A DNA stretch of 64,000 nt. Origin: Terricaulis silvestris. Lineage in GTDB: Bacteria > Pseudomonadota > Alphaproteobacteria > Caulobacterales > Aquidulcibacteraceae. This document shows, piece after piece, positions 18,039-31,604 of the stretch (position 1 is the first letter of the stretch; the number at the start of each line of letters is the position of its first letter). Location: NCBI RefSeq assembly GCF_009792355.1, contig NZ_CP047045.1, positions 1,576,501 to 1,640,500 of the forward strand. Reading direction: 5' to 3'. Under the pieces are notes generated by a model. That model did not search any database. It was not told the DNA's origin and was given only the letters and a program-made list of their open reading frames with translations. The position numbers and the translations under genes were made by a program.

Positions 18039-19254
18039 GTGTCATCTCCTCTTTCCAAGCGTGCAGCTTGCGCGCCGCTTCCAGCATCTGGTGTGGTGTC
18101 TTGGCGTTGGCGGCTTCCGCCTCCAACTGCGTATAGTTCGGCGTGACGCCATGAATCCCCGCCAATCGGTTGAGCAAGGCAGCGGCTTCCTCATCGGATT
18201 TGCGTGATCCCGATATCAGCTCCGCCAAATCACCAGCGATAAGACGCGCGTAACCTGCGCCCATGCGCTGCTCGCGCCGAGCCAAGCGGATGAGCGCTGC
18301 GGAATTGTCTGCAAGAGCCGCCTTGCCCAGCGCAATCGCGCGCCTTGCGGGTGCCGCCGGCCCAAATCGCGCCGCCGCGCGCCAGCCAAGCAGGCCCGCA
18401 CCTATCGCCAACCCCAGCGTCGCGCCCAGGAACGGCGGCTCGAACGCGAGACGCAACGCACTCCGCGAAGCGCCCAACCCGTTCAGCGTGACGTCAAATA
18501 TGATCGGCTCGTTCTCAACGCGCATTTGATCGAGCATCGCCAGGCCGGCCTGCGCCGTGTTGCGGTCGCCCATGCCGAGTGTGTTGAGGAAGTCAGGATC
18601 GGCCAGAATGTAGATCGGCAGGAAGCCTCCGCGATCGAAGCGTGCAAGCACGGTGCGGCCCGAGCCATCGGTGACCATCGGCGTCAGGTTCGGCCCACTG
18701 ATCGTTTGCAAGCGTTCAATACGGCCGCTGGTGCGGGTGGTCTTGTCCCGATAGCTGAGTCGCACCGCGCCTTCGCCTTCCGCCTGCGCGAACACCACGC
18801 CAGGCGCGATCTCGTTGATCAGAACGCCCAAACTGCCATCGTCGTATTGCGAGTAGCGCGAAACCCAGCCGCGATGGGTCGGGTGCGGACCCACCGCCCA
18901 TTTGGGTAACACCACAAGCGTTGCCGAACCTGCCGCGTCATCGAGTTCTTCGATCGAAATCGGATTCTCGGGCGTCAGCACCACCAGCGACTCAAGCCGC
19001 GCCGGGTCCATCGGTTGGCGTCCGATCGAAACGTCCACGCCGCGCACGCGCTCTAGCCGTACAACGCCCGCGAACCCGACTGCCGACGTCGAAAGAGCGT
19101 GTGCGCGCCCGTCGCGTCCTGTGGTGAGCTCCGGCGCGAACGCCGAGAGCGTGAAGAACGCGGCAAACGAAAACACGCCGACGAGGATGACCGCGAGCAT
19201 CACCATCGGCGAAAATCCGCCGCCACCGCGGCGAGCAGGGGCAACGGCCGTCAT
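18025..19254 (-). CDS. DUF4350 domain membrane protein
   Basis: 409 residues. A hydrophobic N-terminal helix (about 16-36) and a second around 285-305 (FLGATLGLAIGAGLL) flank a soluble periplasmic domain that reads as DUF4350, with LVVLTPENPISIEEL and FDRGGFLPIYILADPDFL. The C-terminal ~100 residues are cytoplasmic and helical. In MoxR operons this protein is an uncharacterised partner. Start and stop overlap both neighbours, so it is a fixed member of the operon. Confidence 0.85.
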   Translation of the reverse strand: MTAVAPARRGGGGFSPMVMLAVILVGVFSFAAFFTLSAFAPELTTGRDGRAHALSTSAVGFAGVVRLERVRGVDVSIGRQPMDPARLESLVVLTPENPISIEELDDAAGSATLVVLPKWAVGPHPTHRGWVSRYSQYDDGSLGVLINEIAPGVVFAQAEGEGAVRLSYRDKTTRTSGRIERLQTISGPNLTPMVTDGSGRTVLARFDRGGFLPIYILADPDFLNTLGMGDRNTAQAGLAMLDQMRVENEPIIFDVTLNGLGASRSALRLAFEPPFLGATLGLAIGAGLLGWRAAARFGPAAPARRAIALGKAALADNSAALIRLARREQRMGAGYARLIAGDLAELISGSRKSDEEAAALLNRLAGIHGVTPNYTQLEAEAANAKTPHQMLEAARKLHAWKEEMTRATR

Positions 19255-19898
19255 CGCCGCGATCCTTGCAATGCGAACGACGCGTACGCTTCACGACATT
19301 GCGCAAAGTCCTGCGCGCCCAACGCTCGCCCGCCGAACAAGCTCATCTCCACCGCGCGCGCGATACCTGAAAACACGTCACGCCCTTGCGGCGATAGTGG
19401 ATCGAGCCGCGCGATCTCGCGGCTGGTCAAACCCGGCCCGATCGCCAAACTGAAAACTTGTTCGAGGTCCTCGATGCTTCGATGCAGTAGCACGCGCGCC
19501 GCTTCGCTGTAGCGGCCTTGGGCGGCGAGGCGGTCGGCCTCTTCGAGCAACGCTTTCGCGCGCGCGTAAGCGGGACGATAGGCCGGCGCGGGTTGCGCCT
19601 CAGTTGCGGCATCTCGTTTGCGCCCGGGCAGGCGGCGCATGATCTCAGTGCCGATCACGTACAGAATGAGCAGCGCGACGACCGCGACGCCTGCCCAAAA
19701 CACGTAAACGAGAAACGGTGCGATCGCCTGCAGGAAGAGGGCGAGGGGCTCCAACCATGCCGGCGGTTCCGGCGGCACGAGTGCGTCCATCTGGAATTGG
19801 AGGCTTTGGTCCGCGCGTAGCTCGGCGTGCGCCTCCGCGAAGGCGCTATCAGCCCCGCCGGCGCTTGCGGCCTGCTGCGGTCCCACCGGTACGGTCAT
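19251..19898 (-). CDS. DUF4129 domain membrane protein
   Basis: 215 residues from the ATG at 19898 (MTVPVGPQQ), preceded on its strand by an AGGGGGA ribosome site; the longer frame from 19946 lacks one. A single membrane helix at about 66-92 (FLVYVFWAGVAVVALLILYV) is followed by the DUF4129 region: RAKALLEEADRLAAQGRYSE, then LLHRSIEDLEQ and GLTSREIARL. First gene of the six-gene MoxR operon; its promoter should lie in 19899-20043. Function unknown. Confidence 0.82.
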   Translation of the reverse strand: MTVPVGPQQAASAGGADSAFAEAHAELRADQSLQFQMDALVPPEPPAWLEPLALFLQAIAPFLVYVFWAGVAVVALLILYVIGTEIMRRLPGRKRDAATEAQPAPAYRPAYARAKALLEEADRLAAQGRYSEAARVLLHRSIEDLEQVFSLAIGPGLTSREIARLDPLSPQGRDVFSGIARAVEMSLFGGRALGAQDFAQCREAYASFALQGSRR

Positions 19899-20043
19899 GC
19901 TCCCCCTTAGCCCAGCTTTTTGCCAGCACCAGGACAGGACACGCAACCTCGGGGGGCGCCGATTTGGTGAACCAGACAGCCCGGCTTGCTAGCGCGGGCG
20001 GGGCCCGGCTATGCCCGATGACGGTTTTGCGTAGGGCGAGTGC

Positions 20044-21329
20044 ATGGCGCGCGGGTGGAAAAACTGGTCTGGCAGCGTGCGGAGCCAACCTGCGGTGCTG
20101 GCGCGCCCGGCGATGTTGGCTGAACTCGGCGGGCTGGTGCGGCGATCCGCCCATGTCCGCATCACCGGCGCTGGCCACTCTTTCACGCCGCTATGCGACA
20201 CCAGCGGCACGCTGATCTCCCTCGCTGACCTTGAAGGCGAGCTTGAACTTAGCGCCGATAAAGCGCGCGCTTGGGCGCCCGCCGGATGGAGCCTGAAGAA
20301 GCTCACCACAGCGCTCTGGGAAAAGGGCGTCTCGCTGATCAACCAGGGTGACGTCAATCCGCAAGCACTCGCTGGCGCAATCGCCACCGGCACACACGGC
20401 ACCGGCGCGCAACTGGGATCGCTTTCCACCGCTGCGCGTGCGTTCGAACTGATGCTCGCGGACGGCTCGCTCGTCACTTGCAGCGCCACCGAGCGCGCTG
20501 ATCTCTACGAAGCGGCGCGCCTCTCGCTCGGTTTGCTTGGCGTGGCTACGCGCATCGAGATCGACGTGCTGCCGGCATATCATCTGGAAGAGAAGATCGA
20601 GTCCCATCCTCTTGGCGATGTCGAGGCGCAGTGGAGCGAACTCGTCGCCGCCAACCGCCACGTCGAATTCTGGATATTCCCCTACAACGACTACGCTATC
20701 CTAAAGCGCCTAAACCCGGCGCCCTCCGAAGGCCCGCTGAAGCGCATGAGCGACATGGACGATCGCGCCTTCAGCGTCATCTGCGACCTCTGCGCCACGT
20801 TCCCGTTCCTCACGCGCAAGCTGCAGCCGCTCATCGTCGGCGCCGGCGTGAAGCAACGCCGCGTCGGCCCGGCGTACCAAATCTTCCCGTCAGATCGCTC
20901 GGTGCGCTTTGAAGAGATGGAATACGAAATGCCGCTCGAAGCGGGCTGGCCGGCACTCCGCGAAGCGATCGAGCGCATCAAAGCGAAGAAGCTCCCAGTC
21001 ACGTTCCCGTTCGAATTCCGCATCACCGCCGGCGATGACATCTGGCTCAGCCCCTTCAACGGCGGGCCGCGTCTCTCCATCTCCATGCACCAATACGCCC
21101 GCATGCCGTGGAAGGGCGTGTTCGGCGAAATCGAGCCGATCTTCCGCGCGCATGGCGGCCGACCCCATTGGGCCAAGCGGCACTCGTTGACAGCGCAAGA
21201 TGTCAATGCGCTCTACCCGCAAGCCAGACGTTTCGGCGCCGTACGCGCCGAGTACGATCCCACCGCCAAGTTCGCCAACGCGCACTTGGCGCAATTGTTC
21301 AGCATCGACGCAGCACGGAAAGCCGCCTG

Positions 21330-21330
<1 letters not shown>
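20044..21330 (+). CDS. FAD-linked sugar-lactone oxidase (D-arabinono-1,4-lactone oxidase family)
   Basis: 428 residues. The N-terminal FAD-binding type 4 domain shows VRITGAGHSFTPLC, where the His of GHS is the position used for covalent flavin attachment in aldonolactone and alditol oxidases, then GDVNPQALAGAIATGTHGTG and LSLGLLGVATRIEIDVLPAY. The C-terminal ALO domain ends with GGRPHWAKRHSL and FGAVRAEYDPTAKF, the substrate-site HWxK pattern of L-gulono/D-arabinono-lactone oxidases. It likely oxidises a sugar lactone or polyol with oxygen; the true substrate is unknown. Its stop overlaps the next start by one base (TGATG). Confidence 0.88.
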
Positions 21331-23634
<2,304 letters not shown>

Positions 23635-23717
23635 CGAACGCCCCCGACGCTGATCGCAAGGCGCTTCCATCGCCGCGACGCCTGTATAAGCTGCCGGCGA
23701 ATCTTGGGGACGCATTG

Positions 23718-25391
<1,674 letters not shown>

Positions 25392-25482
25392 AGTCCAGCG
25401 AGCATCGCTCACACACGGTGTGATCGTGTTTCGCTTGATCGGGTAAGGGCGCTGCAATATGGCGGCGCCCGGAGGGCGGCTC

Positions 25483-26091
25483 ATGACAAATGGCTTCACA
25501 CTTTACGGCAGCTCCATCAGTGGCAATTGCCTAAAACCCAAATGGGTGGCCGAACGACTCGGCGTGCCGGTGAAATGGATCGAGATGGATTCGTTTGACG
25601 GCTCGACGCGTACGCCCGAGTTCCTCGCACTCAATCCCGCCGGCCAAGTGCCGCTCGCAATATTCGATGACGGTCGCAAGCTCGCGCAGTCGAACGCCAT
25701 CATGATCTACCTCGCGGAGGGCAGCGATCTCATTCCGCGCGACGCTTACGATCGCGCGCGCATGTTCGAGTGGTTGTTCTGGGAGCAGTACAGCCACGAA
25801 CCGGTCGTCGCCGTGCGCATCGCGCGTCTGCACTATCTGAAAACGCCCGAAGCCGAGCTTGATCCCAATCTGCTCAAGAAGGGCAACGCCGCACTCGCGC
25901 GCCTCGAACTTCAGCTTACCGAGACGCAATACTTGGTTGGCGCCACGCTAACCCTCGCCGACATCGCGCTGGTCGCTTACACCCGCAAATCGCAGTTGGG
26001 CGGCTTTAACCTTTCCGATTATCCCGCTGTTATGGCCTGGATTGCGCGCGTCGATCGCGATCTTGGAATTGAAGGCCAGTATTTAGCGTAG
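25483..26091 (+). CDS. glutathione S-transferase family protein
   Basis: 202 residues from the ATG at 25483, with GGAGGG (25471-25476) six bases upstream, so the in-frame ATG at 25459 is rejected. The N-terminal thioredoxin-like half shows SISGNCLKPKWVAERLGVPV, NPAGQVPLAIFDDG (cis-Pro) and LAQSNAIMIYLAEGS (glutathione gamma-Glu contact). The C-terminal all-helical half ends with YLVGATLTLADIALVAYTR. Cytosolic conjugation or detoxification; the subclass is not clear. The 91-base gap upstream contains a short inverted repeat, TCACAC / GTGTGA, at 25409-25423. Confidence 0.9.
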   Translation: MTNGFTLYGSSISGNCLKPKWVAERLGVPVKWIEMDSFDGSTRTPEFLALNPAGQVPLAIFDDGRKLAQSNAIMIYLAEGSDLIPRDAYDRARMFEWLFWEQYSHEPVVAVRIARLHYLKTPEAELDPNLLKKGNAALARLELQLTETQYLVGATLTLADIALVAYTRKSQLGGFNLSDYPAVMAWIARVDRDLGIEGQYLA

Positions 26092-26170
26092 CTAAAGTGA
26101 GAGGGAACCGCCGCGCTCTAGCCGTATTGCGTTGCAACGGGTTATGCTGGGCTTCGAGCAAAGAGGGCGC

Positions 26171-27028
26171 ATGGACGTTTACGGGGATTTTTGGCCCGTT
26201 CTGCTGACGACGTTCGGCCTCTTCTTGGCGGTCGGCTTCCTCGCACAATTGATCGATGGCGCGGTGGGGATGGCCTACGGCGTCATCTCGTCTTCCGTCT
26301 TGCTCGCGTTCGGCGTGCCGCCAGCGCAGGTCTCCGCCACCGCGCACGCGGCGGAATGCTTCACCACCGGCGCCTCGGGCGCGTCGCATCTCATCCATCG
26401 CAATGTCGACTGGAAACTGTTCTGGCGCCTCGCGCCCGCCGGCGTGGTCGGCGGCGTCATCGGCGCGTATCTTCTCACTGGGTTCGACCCAACCTTCATC
26501 AAGGCCGTCGTCATCGCCTATCTCGGCGTGCTCGGCGTGTTCATGCTTGGCCGCGCAATCGCGGGTCCAAAGGAAGAGCCGCCGCATCTGAAACACGTCG
26601 TGCCACTCGGCGTCGTCGGCGGGTTTCTCGACGCCAGCGGCGGCGGCGGCTGGGGGCCGATCGTTACATCAACGCTGCTCGGCCGCGGTCACCCGCCGCG
26701 CTATGTCATCGGCAGCGTCAACTCCGCCGAGTTCATCGTCACCGTAGCCATCTCGCTCACCTTCCTCTGGACGCTGATCACCGGCCGCTTCGAACTGGAA
26801 GGCGGCCTCGTCGCTGGCGGCGCGGCGCTGGCGGGCCTCATTGTTGGCGGCTTGATCGCTGCTCCGCTGGCTGGCTACGTCACCAAGATCGCCCCGGCGC
26901 GATTCCTCCTCGGCGCCGCCGCGATCCTCGTCATGGGGCTGTCAATCTGGCAGGGCATCCAGCTCTGGCCGCGCCTGTTGGAATATCCGGTTTTCCGCGA
27001 GTTCGCCGAGAGCGCGGCGCTGCATTAA
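26171..27028 (+). CDS. TSUP (TauE/SafE) family membrane transporter
   Basis: 285 residues from the ATG at 26171 (MDVYGDFW), preceded by AGAGGG. About eight membrane helices. The two TSUP repeats show: LIDGAVGMAYGVISSSVLLA with ATAHAAECFTTG, and GGFLDASGGGGWGPIVTSTL with GSVNSAEFIVTV. TSUP proteins export sulfite, sulfoacetate or other small organosulfur anions; substrate not known here. A link to sulfate released by the sulfatase at 8.9 kb is only speculative because the genes are 16 kb apart. Confidence 0.9.
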   Translation: MDVYGDFWPVLLTTFGLFLAVGFLAQLIDGAVGMAYGVISSSVLLAFGVPPAQVSATAHAAECFTTGASGASHLIHRNVDWKLFWRLAPAGVVGGVIGAYLLTGFDPTFIKAVVIAYLGVLGVFMLGRAIAGPKEEPPHLKHVVPLGVVGGFLDASGGGGWGPIVTSTLLGRGHPPRYVIGSVNSAEFIVTVAISLTFLWTLITGRFELEGGLVAGGAALAGLIVGGLIAAPLAGYVTKIAPARFLLGAAAILVMGLSIWQGIQLWPRLLEYPVFREFAESAALH

Positions 27029-27098
27029 CCTTTGAGTGCGAACGCCGTGTTTACGACCGCTAAGCGAAACTAAAGGCGCTTCGCGGAGCAGGCGGTTC

Positions 27099-30000
27099 GT
27101 GGTCAGCACGGTCAATTCAGCCATCGCGTCGGCGCTCTTCGGGGCGTCGTCCAGCGATTCGGTCGGCGTCAGCGCCGACATGCTGACCGCGTGGGCGCGC
27201 GCCAAAGCCGGCGTCGGCGTTGATACCGCGACGGCAACACAGGACCCCAACGCGCCAATCACACCGGTCTGGACCCCGGGCATTTCGCCCAGCGCTGCCG
27301 CGCTGGTGCAGCGTGCGCTCTCCAACAAGGCGTTCTTCGACACCGACGCCAAGCTCTATTCAGATCTCGGCGCCACCGGCGACTACAAACGCCTGTTCGC
27401 GCTCTACTCCGGGCTCTCGACGCTGCAGGCGCTTGCGGGCCATTCGGAAGACACATCGCTCTCGAAATCGCAGCTCGCGCAAACCGCCGCGCAATTCACG
27501 CGTGGCCTCGGCGAGCTTGAAGCCTTCTTCACGCAGCAACAATTCGAAGACATCCGCTTGGCCCAAGGCGATCGCGTCGATGCCACGCAATCGACGCTCG
27601 CCATGCCGACCAAAACCGAGGACTACACGACCGCGATTATCCATCGCGGCGGACTCTACAACACAGTCTCCGGCCTCGCCGACGACGCGAAGTTCAACAT
27701 CGTCGCCACTTCCGCGGGCGGCACAGTGAACACCATCGCTATCGATCTCTCCGAGATGGGGTCGATCACGCGCACGCTCGGCAATGTCGTAAGCTATGTA
27801 AACGGCAAGCTTGCCGCCGCCGGCGCCGCATCGCGCATCGAGACTGTGGATCTGACGCCGAAGACCAGCTCGATCGTGGTCGGCGGCCGCGCTATCGAGA
27901 CGCGCTACACCGGCCCACGCCAGTACGCGCTCAGGGTCGATGTGCGCAGCAGCGAGAAAGTTGCGTTCGAGCCAATCGCCGCCGATCCCGCCTTCTACGT
28001 CGTCGGCCAGACCGCCAACGGCGCGCGGCTCATCAAGCTCTCCGACGTTGACGGCGCCGCCGGCCAACCCGTCCTGCTCGATCGCCCGGGCGCCGCCACC
28101 GATCCGACCGGCGCCAACGTCGCCACCGGCTGGCTCGGCCCCGGCGCGCCATACACGTCCATCACCAACGCCAGTGAGCAACGCACCAACGCGATGATGA
28201 CGGGCGGTCTGGGGACGTTTGAAACGCTGCTGCGCGACGCCGGCGAAGCGGTGCTGCAACTCGAGTTCGCCGATGGCCGCAAGCTTTCCGTCAGCACCGG
28301 CTGGCGCAGCGACGATCTGGAAGCCTGGCGCACACGCGCGGGCGAAAGCAACGATCGCGCAATCATGGACGATCTTGCCGAACGCTTAACGCAGCTCTTG
28401 CATGAGCAGGGCGTCGCGGCCGCCGTCGATGTCTGGGAGGACGCTGGCAATATCGGGTTCTCGGTGTTTGGCGCCGAAGGCGTGCGCGCGTCGAACCTTT
28501 CGGTCAGCGGCAGGAACGCCACGATCACCACAATTGAACCGCCCGGCATGGTCGGCGGCTTGCGCGACGGCGTGTTCGCGCGCCGCTTCGAAGCCGGCGC
28601 CGTGGCGGCCGCAAGCGCGCTTTTCGCCGGGAGCCAGACATTCGTCATCACCACCACGAACGGCACCCACACCATCACCATCGACGGCGGCGAAGATGGG
28701 GTCGACGCCGCGACCTTGACCGAACGGCTCAACGAAAAGCTGATCGAACGCGGCGTCTCCGCGGCAGCCTATCTCATCGATAATAGCGGCGCCCTCACGC
28801 TCCGCTTCGATGCGCTCCACGACGTCACCGCAATCAGCGCCACGCTTAACGAAGACGAGTTCGACGCCACGCTGCAAGCGCCCGGCGCCTGGGCCAATGG
28901 CGGCTTGCCGGCGTCGAGCGCCGGCCAACCCTACGGCGACGCTATCCGCACCTACACCGCCGCTGGTTCTCCGCTCACCACCCATGCCGGCGCGCTCAGC
29001 ATCGAACTCGTCGTCGCTACGCCGACAGGTAACAAGACCGTCAGCGTCTCGATCAGCGCGCAAGAGCGCCTCGATCATCCCGACTCCGGCGGCGATCTCA
29101 ACCAACTCTTCCAAGATCGCATCGCGACCGCGCTCAACGCCGCTGGCGCATACGTCGGCGCGTCGAGCGGCGATCTCACGCAATGGCAAGTCGCCGAAGT
29201 CTCCGGCCAGCGCATCGCATCAATCACCGTCAACGGCGACGCCCAAACGCTAACCGCCCTGCAACCGAGCTTCGCGCTCGGCGGGGCACAATCGGCCGAA
29301 CGCAGCTTCACCGGCGCCCAAGCCGCCACTGGCGTCAGCGATGACGTCGCAGCACTATTAAGCGACGACAATGTCTCCATCACCTTCAGCACCGTCTGGG
29401 GCGACCGCACAGTCTCCGCTTCGCTCCAACCCGGCGACCCACGCACACTCGAATCCGCAGCGCTCCGCCTCAACGAAGCGCTCGCGTCACAAGGCTACGA
29501 CCTCGGTGTCGCCGCCACCGCGCTTTCCGGCGCCGGCGCTGGCTTGCGCGTCGTCACCGGGGCCTCGCACACAGTTCGCGGCGTCTCCAACATCGCACTC
29601 GGCGCTTCGAACAACGCGAGCACACTCGACGCCATCGATTCCACCAGCAGCGCCGACGATCCCATCGGCGCCCTCGGCGTCGCCCAGCGCGCATCGCGCG
29701 GCGCTGCTGTCAGCGAAACCGTTCCTGCCTCCTCGTCACTCGTCGCGCCTTCCGCCAACGGCGCCGCATGGTTCCCCGGCCGCGCGTTTGACGTCAGCAT
29801 CGGCGGCGGCGCCAAAGTCGCGACCGCCCGCGCTGTCGCCACCGGCGCCGACGGCGCGGTCTACGTGCTCGCCGATCTCTCCGGTGACTCCGCCAACCGC
29901 GCCATCAAAGGCGCGCGCGACGTAGCACTGCTCAAATACGATTCCGCCGGCAAGCTCGCCTTCACGCAGATGCTCGGCGCAAGCCAATCCGCCAGCGGCT

Positions 30001-31526
30001 TTGCGCTTGCCGTTTCCGCCGATGGCAAGGTCGCCGTCGCCGGTTCGGTCGAAGGCCAACTCTCCGGCACGACCGGCAAAGGCGGTGCGGATTCCTTCGT
30101 CACCGTGTTCGACGCCAACGGCAAAGAAGCATGGACCGCGCGCCGCGGCGCAACCTCGGACGACCAAGCCCTCGCCATCGCGTTCGCACCGAACGGCAGT
30201 CTCGTCGTCTCCGGCAAAACCAATTCCGCGCTCGGCGGCCAAGTCGCGCTCGGCCAAAGCGACGGCTACGTCCGCGGCTATTCCCCCGCTGGAGCCGAAC
30301 TCTTCACCCGCCAATTCGGCACTGGCCGCGATGACGCCGCGTCCGCCTTGCTCGTGCGCGACGATGGCTCGGGCGGAATAGAAATCTTCACCGGCGGCGT
30401 CGAGGACAATCGCGGCGTCCTCCGCCGTTTCACGTACTCCAGCAGCGCCGGCTTCGCCACCGGCGCCACGCGCGACATCGGCTATTTCCACGGCGGCGCC
30501 ATCAACGCCATCGCCGCTGACGGTAGCTCACTCTATGTCGGCGGCGAAATCGGCGCTGATCGTTTGACGCTCGGCACAGCTGCGCGCGGTGCGGTCGCGG
30601 GCAAGGACGGTTTCGTTGCGCGCCTCGACACCGGCCTTATCTCAACGTCGCTCGATCGCGCTACTTACATCGGCTCATCGCAAGACGACGCCGTGAAGGG
30701 GCTCGCCATCGTAGGCGGCCAAGTCTACGCGGCAGGCACGAACGGCGGCGTTCTCGTGGGGGCAGGCTCAGCCAACGCGCCGCAAAGCTTCCTCACCCGG
30801 CTCGACGGGGCGGGTGACATCGACTGGAGCCGCACCTTCACCACCGCCGGCGGCGCGATGACCATGAGCAGTCTCGCCGTCGATCAATCCGGCGCCTCGC
30901 CGCTCGACATTCTTGGACTGCCGCGCGGCGTCGTCGCTTCGAACCAATCCGCACCGTTGGTCGATCGCAACGCGCTTCGTGTTGGCGACGAATTCCGCAT
31001 CGGCGCCGAAGGCCGCCGCATGGTCACCATCCGCATCACCGAAAAAGACACGCTCGCTACGCTGGTCAATTCGATCACCCGCGCTATCGGCTCAGCCGGC
31101 CGCGCCGAGATCGTGAAGGAAAACGGCGTCGAGCGGTTGAAGATCAGCCCGCGCGGCGAACAAGCCGTTCGCATTGACGCCGGCCGCGCCGATCAGAACG
31201 CGCTCCCCGCGCTCGGTCTCGCGCAAGGCGTCGTTTCCGTGAACACGGCGGGCCGCGGCTCGATCAAGACGTTCGGCCTCGGCATCATCGCGGCCGATCT
31301 GAAGCTCGACAGCAAAGAATCCATCACGCGCACCAAGGCGGAGCTCTCCGCCGCAATCTCCATCGTGCGCCAAGCCTACGACACGCTCTTGAACCCAAAC
31401 GCCAAAGAGCTGACCGAGGAAGACAAAGCGCTCGCCGCCCGCCGCCAAGCCGCCGGCGCAGCACCTGAGTACTACAACGCGCAACTCGCCAACTACCAAG
31501 CCGCGCTGGCGCGGTTGGGCGGTTAG
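27099..31526 (+). CDS. giant protein with flagellin-IN-like repeats and SBBP-type beta-propeller (FlaEY-like?)
   Basis: About 1475 residues from a GTG at 27099 (VVSTVNSAIAS), with AGGCGG just upstream; the frame stays open back to 27036. No signal peptide is seen. The first ~150 residues are helical. Then come several divergent 65-85-residue units, each a beta pair, a TLxxLxxxLNxxL-type helix with Gly-Val-Ala, and another beta pair, like flagellin IN motifs (examples at roughly residues 200-270, 390-475, 510-600, 610-700, 740-830). Residues ~890-1280 form beta-propeller blades with SADGKVAVAGSVEG and APNGSLVVSGKT. A final IN-like unit and a helical tail (TKAELSAAISIVRQAYDTLL) follow. From memory it resembles Caulobacter FlaEY, a flagellar-filament factor; this is tentative. 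No other flagellar gene is nearby. Confidence 0.6.
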   Translation: MVSTVNSAIASALFGASSSDSVGVSADMLTAWARAKAGVGVDTATATQDPNAPITPVWTPGISPSAAALVQRALSNKAFFDTDAKLYSDLGATGDYKRLFALYSGLSTLQALAGHSEDTSLSKSQLAQTAAQFTRGLGELEAFFTQQQFEDIRLAQGDRVDATQSTLAMPTKTEDYTTAIIHRGGLYNTVSGLADDAKFNIVATSAGGTVNTIAIDLSEMGSITRTLGNVVSYVNGKLAAAGAASRIETVDLTPKTSSIVVGGRAIETRYTGPRQYALRVDVRSSEKVAFEPIAADPAFYVVGQTANGARLIKLSDVDGAAGQPVLLDRPGAATDPTGANVATGWLGPGAPYTSITNASEQRTNAMMTGGLGTFETLLRDAGEAVLQLEFADGRKLSVSTGWRSDDLEAWRTRAGESNDRAIMDDLAERLTQLLHEQGVAAAVDVWEDAGNIGFSVFGAEGVRASNLSVSGRNATITTIEPPGMVGGLRDGVFARRFEAGAVAAASALFAGSQTFVITTTNGTHTITIDGGEDGVDAATLTERLNEKLIERGVSAAAYLIDNSGALTLRFDALHDVTAISATLNEDEFDATLQAPGAWANGGLPASSAGQPYGDAIRTYTAAGSPLTTHAGALSIELVVATPTGNKTVSVSISAQERLDHPDSGGDLNQLFQDRIATALNAAGAYVGASSGDLTQWQVAEVSGQRIASITVNGDAQTLTALQPSFALGGAQSAERSFTGAQAATGVSDDVAALLSDDNVSITFSTVWGDRTVSASLQPGDPRTLESAALRLNEALASQGYDLGVAATALSGAGAGLRVVTGASHTVRGVSNIALGASNNASTLDAIDSTSSADDPIGALGVAQRASRGAAVSETVPASSSLVAPSANGAAWFPGRAFDVSIGGGAKVATARAVATGADGAVYVLADLSGDSANRAIKGARDVALLKYDSAGKLAFTQMLGASQSASGFALAVSADGKVAVAGSVEGQLSGTTGKGGADSFVTVFDANGKEAWTARRGATSDDQALAIAFAPNGSLVVSGKTNSALGGQVALGQSDGYVRGYSPAGAELFTRQFGTGRDDAASALLVRDDGSGGIEIFTGGVEDNRGVLRRFTYSSSAGFATGATRDIGYFHGGAINAIAADGSSLYVGGEIGADRLTLGTAARGAVAGKDGFVARLDTGLISTSLDRATYIGSSQDDAVKGLAIVGGQVYAAGTNGGVLVGAGSANAPQSFLTRLDGAGDIDWSRTFTTAGGAMTMSSLAVDQSGASPLDILGLPRGVVASNQSAPLVDRNALRVGDEFRIGAEGRRMVTIRITEKDTLATLVNSITRAIGSAGRAEIVKENGVERLKISPRGEQAVRIDAGRADQNALPALGLAQGVVSVNTAGRGSIKTFGLGIIAADLKLDSKESITRTKAELSAAISIVRQAYDTLLNPNAKELTEEDKALAARRQAAGAAPEYYNAQLANYQAALARLGG

Positions 31527-31604
31527 GGGGGGCAGCTAGACCGCCGCATGTGCTATGTTGCGTGCGTCAGTGCCTAGACTGGCATCAGGTGTTAGGTGGC
31601 AACC

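Noticed and set aside
25409-25423. TCACAC/GTGTGA inverted repeat upstream of the GST gene
   Set aside because: Short and without a nearby regulator; could occur by chance in this sequence.
27029-27098. CtrA-type site (TTAACC at 27027) before the giant gene
   Set aside because: Only one half-site is seen and no second TTAA at the proper spacing; chance occurrence is likely.
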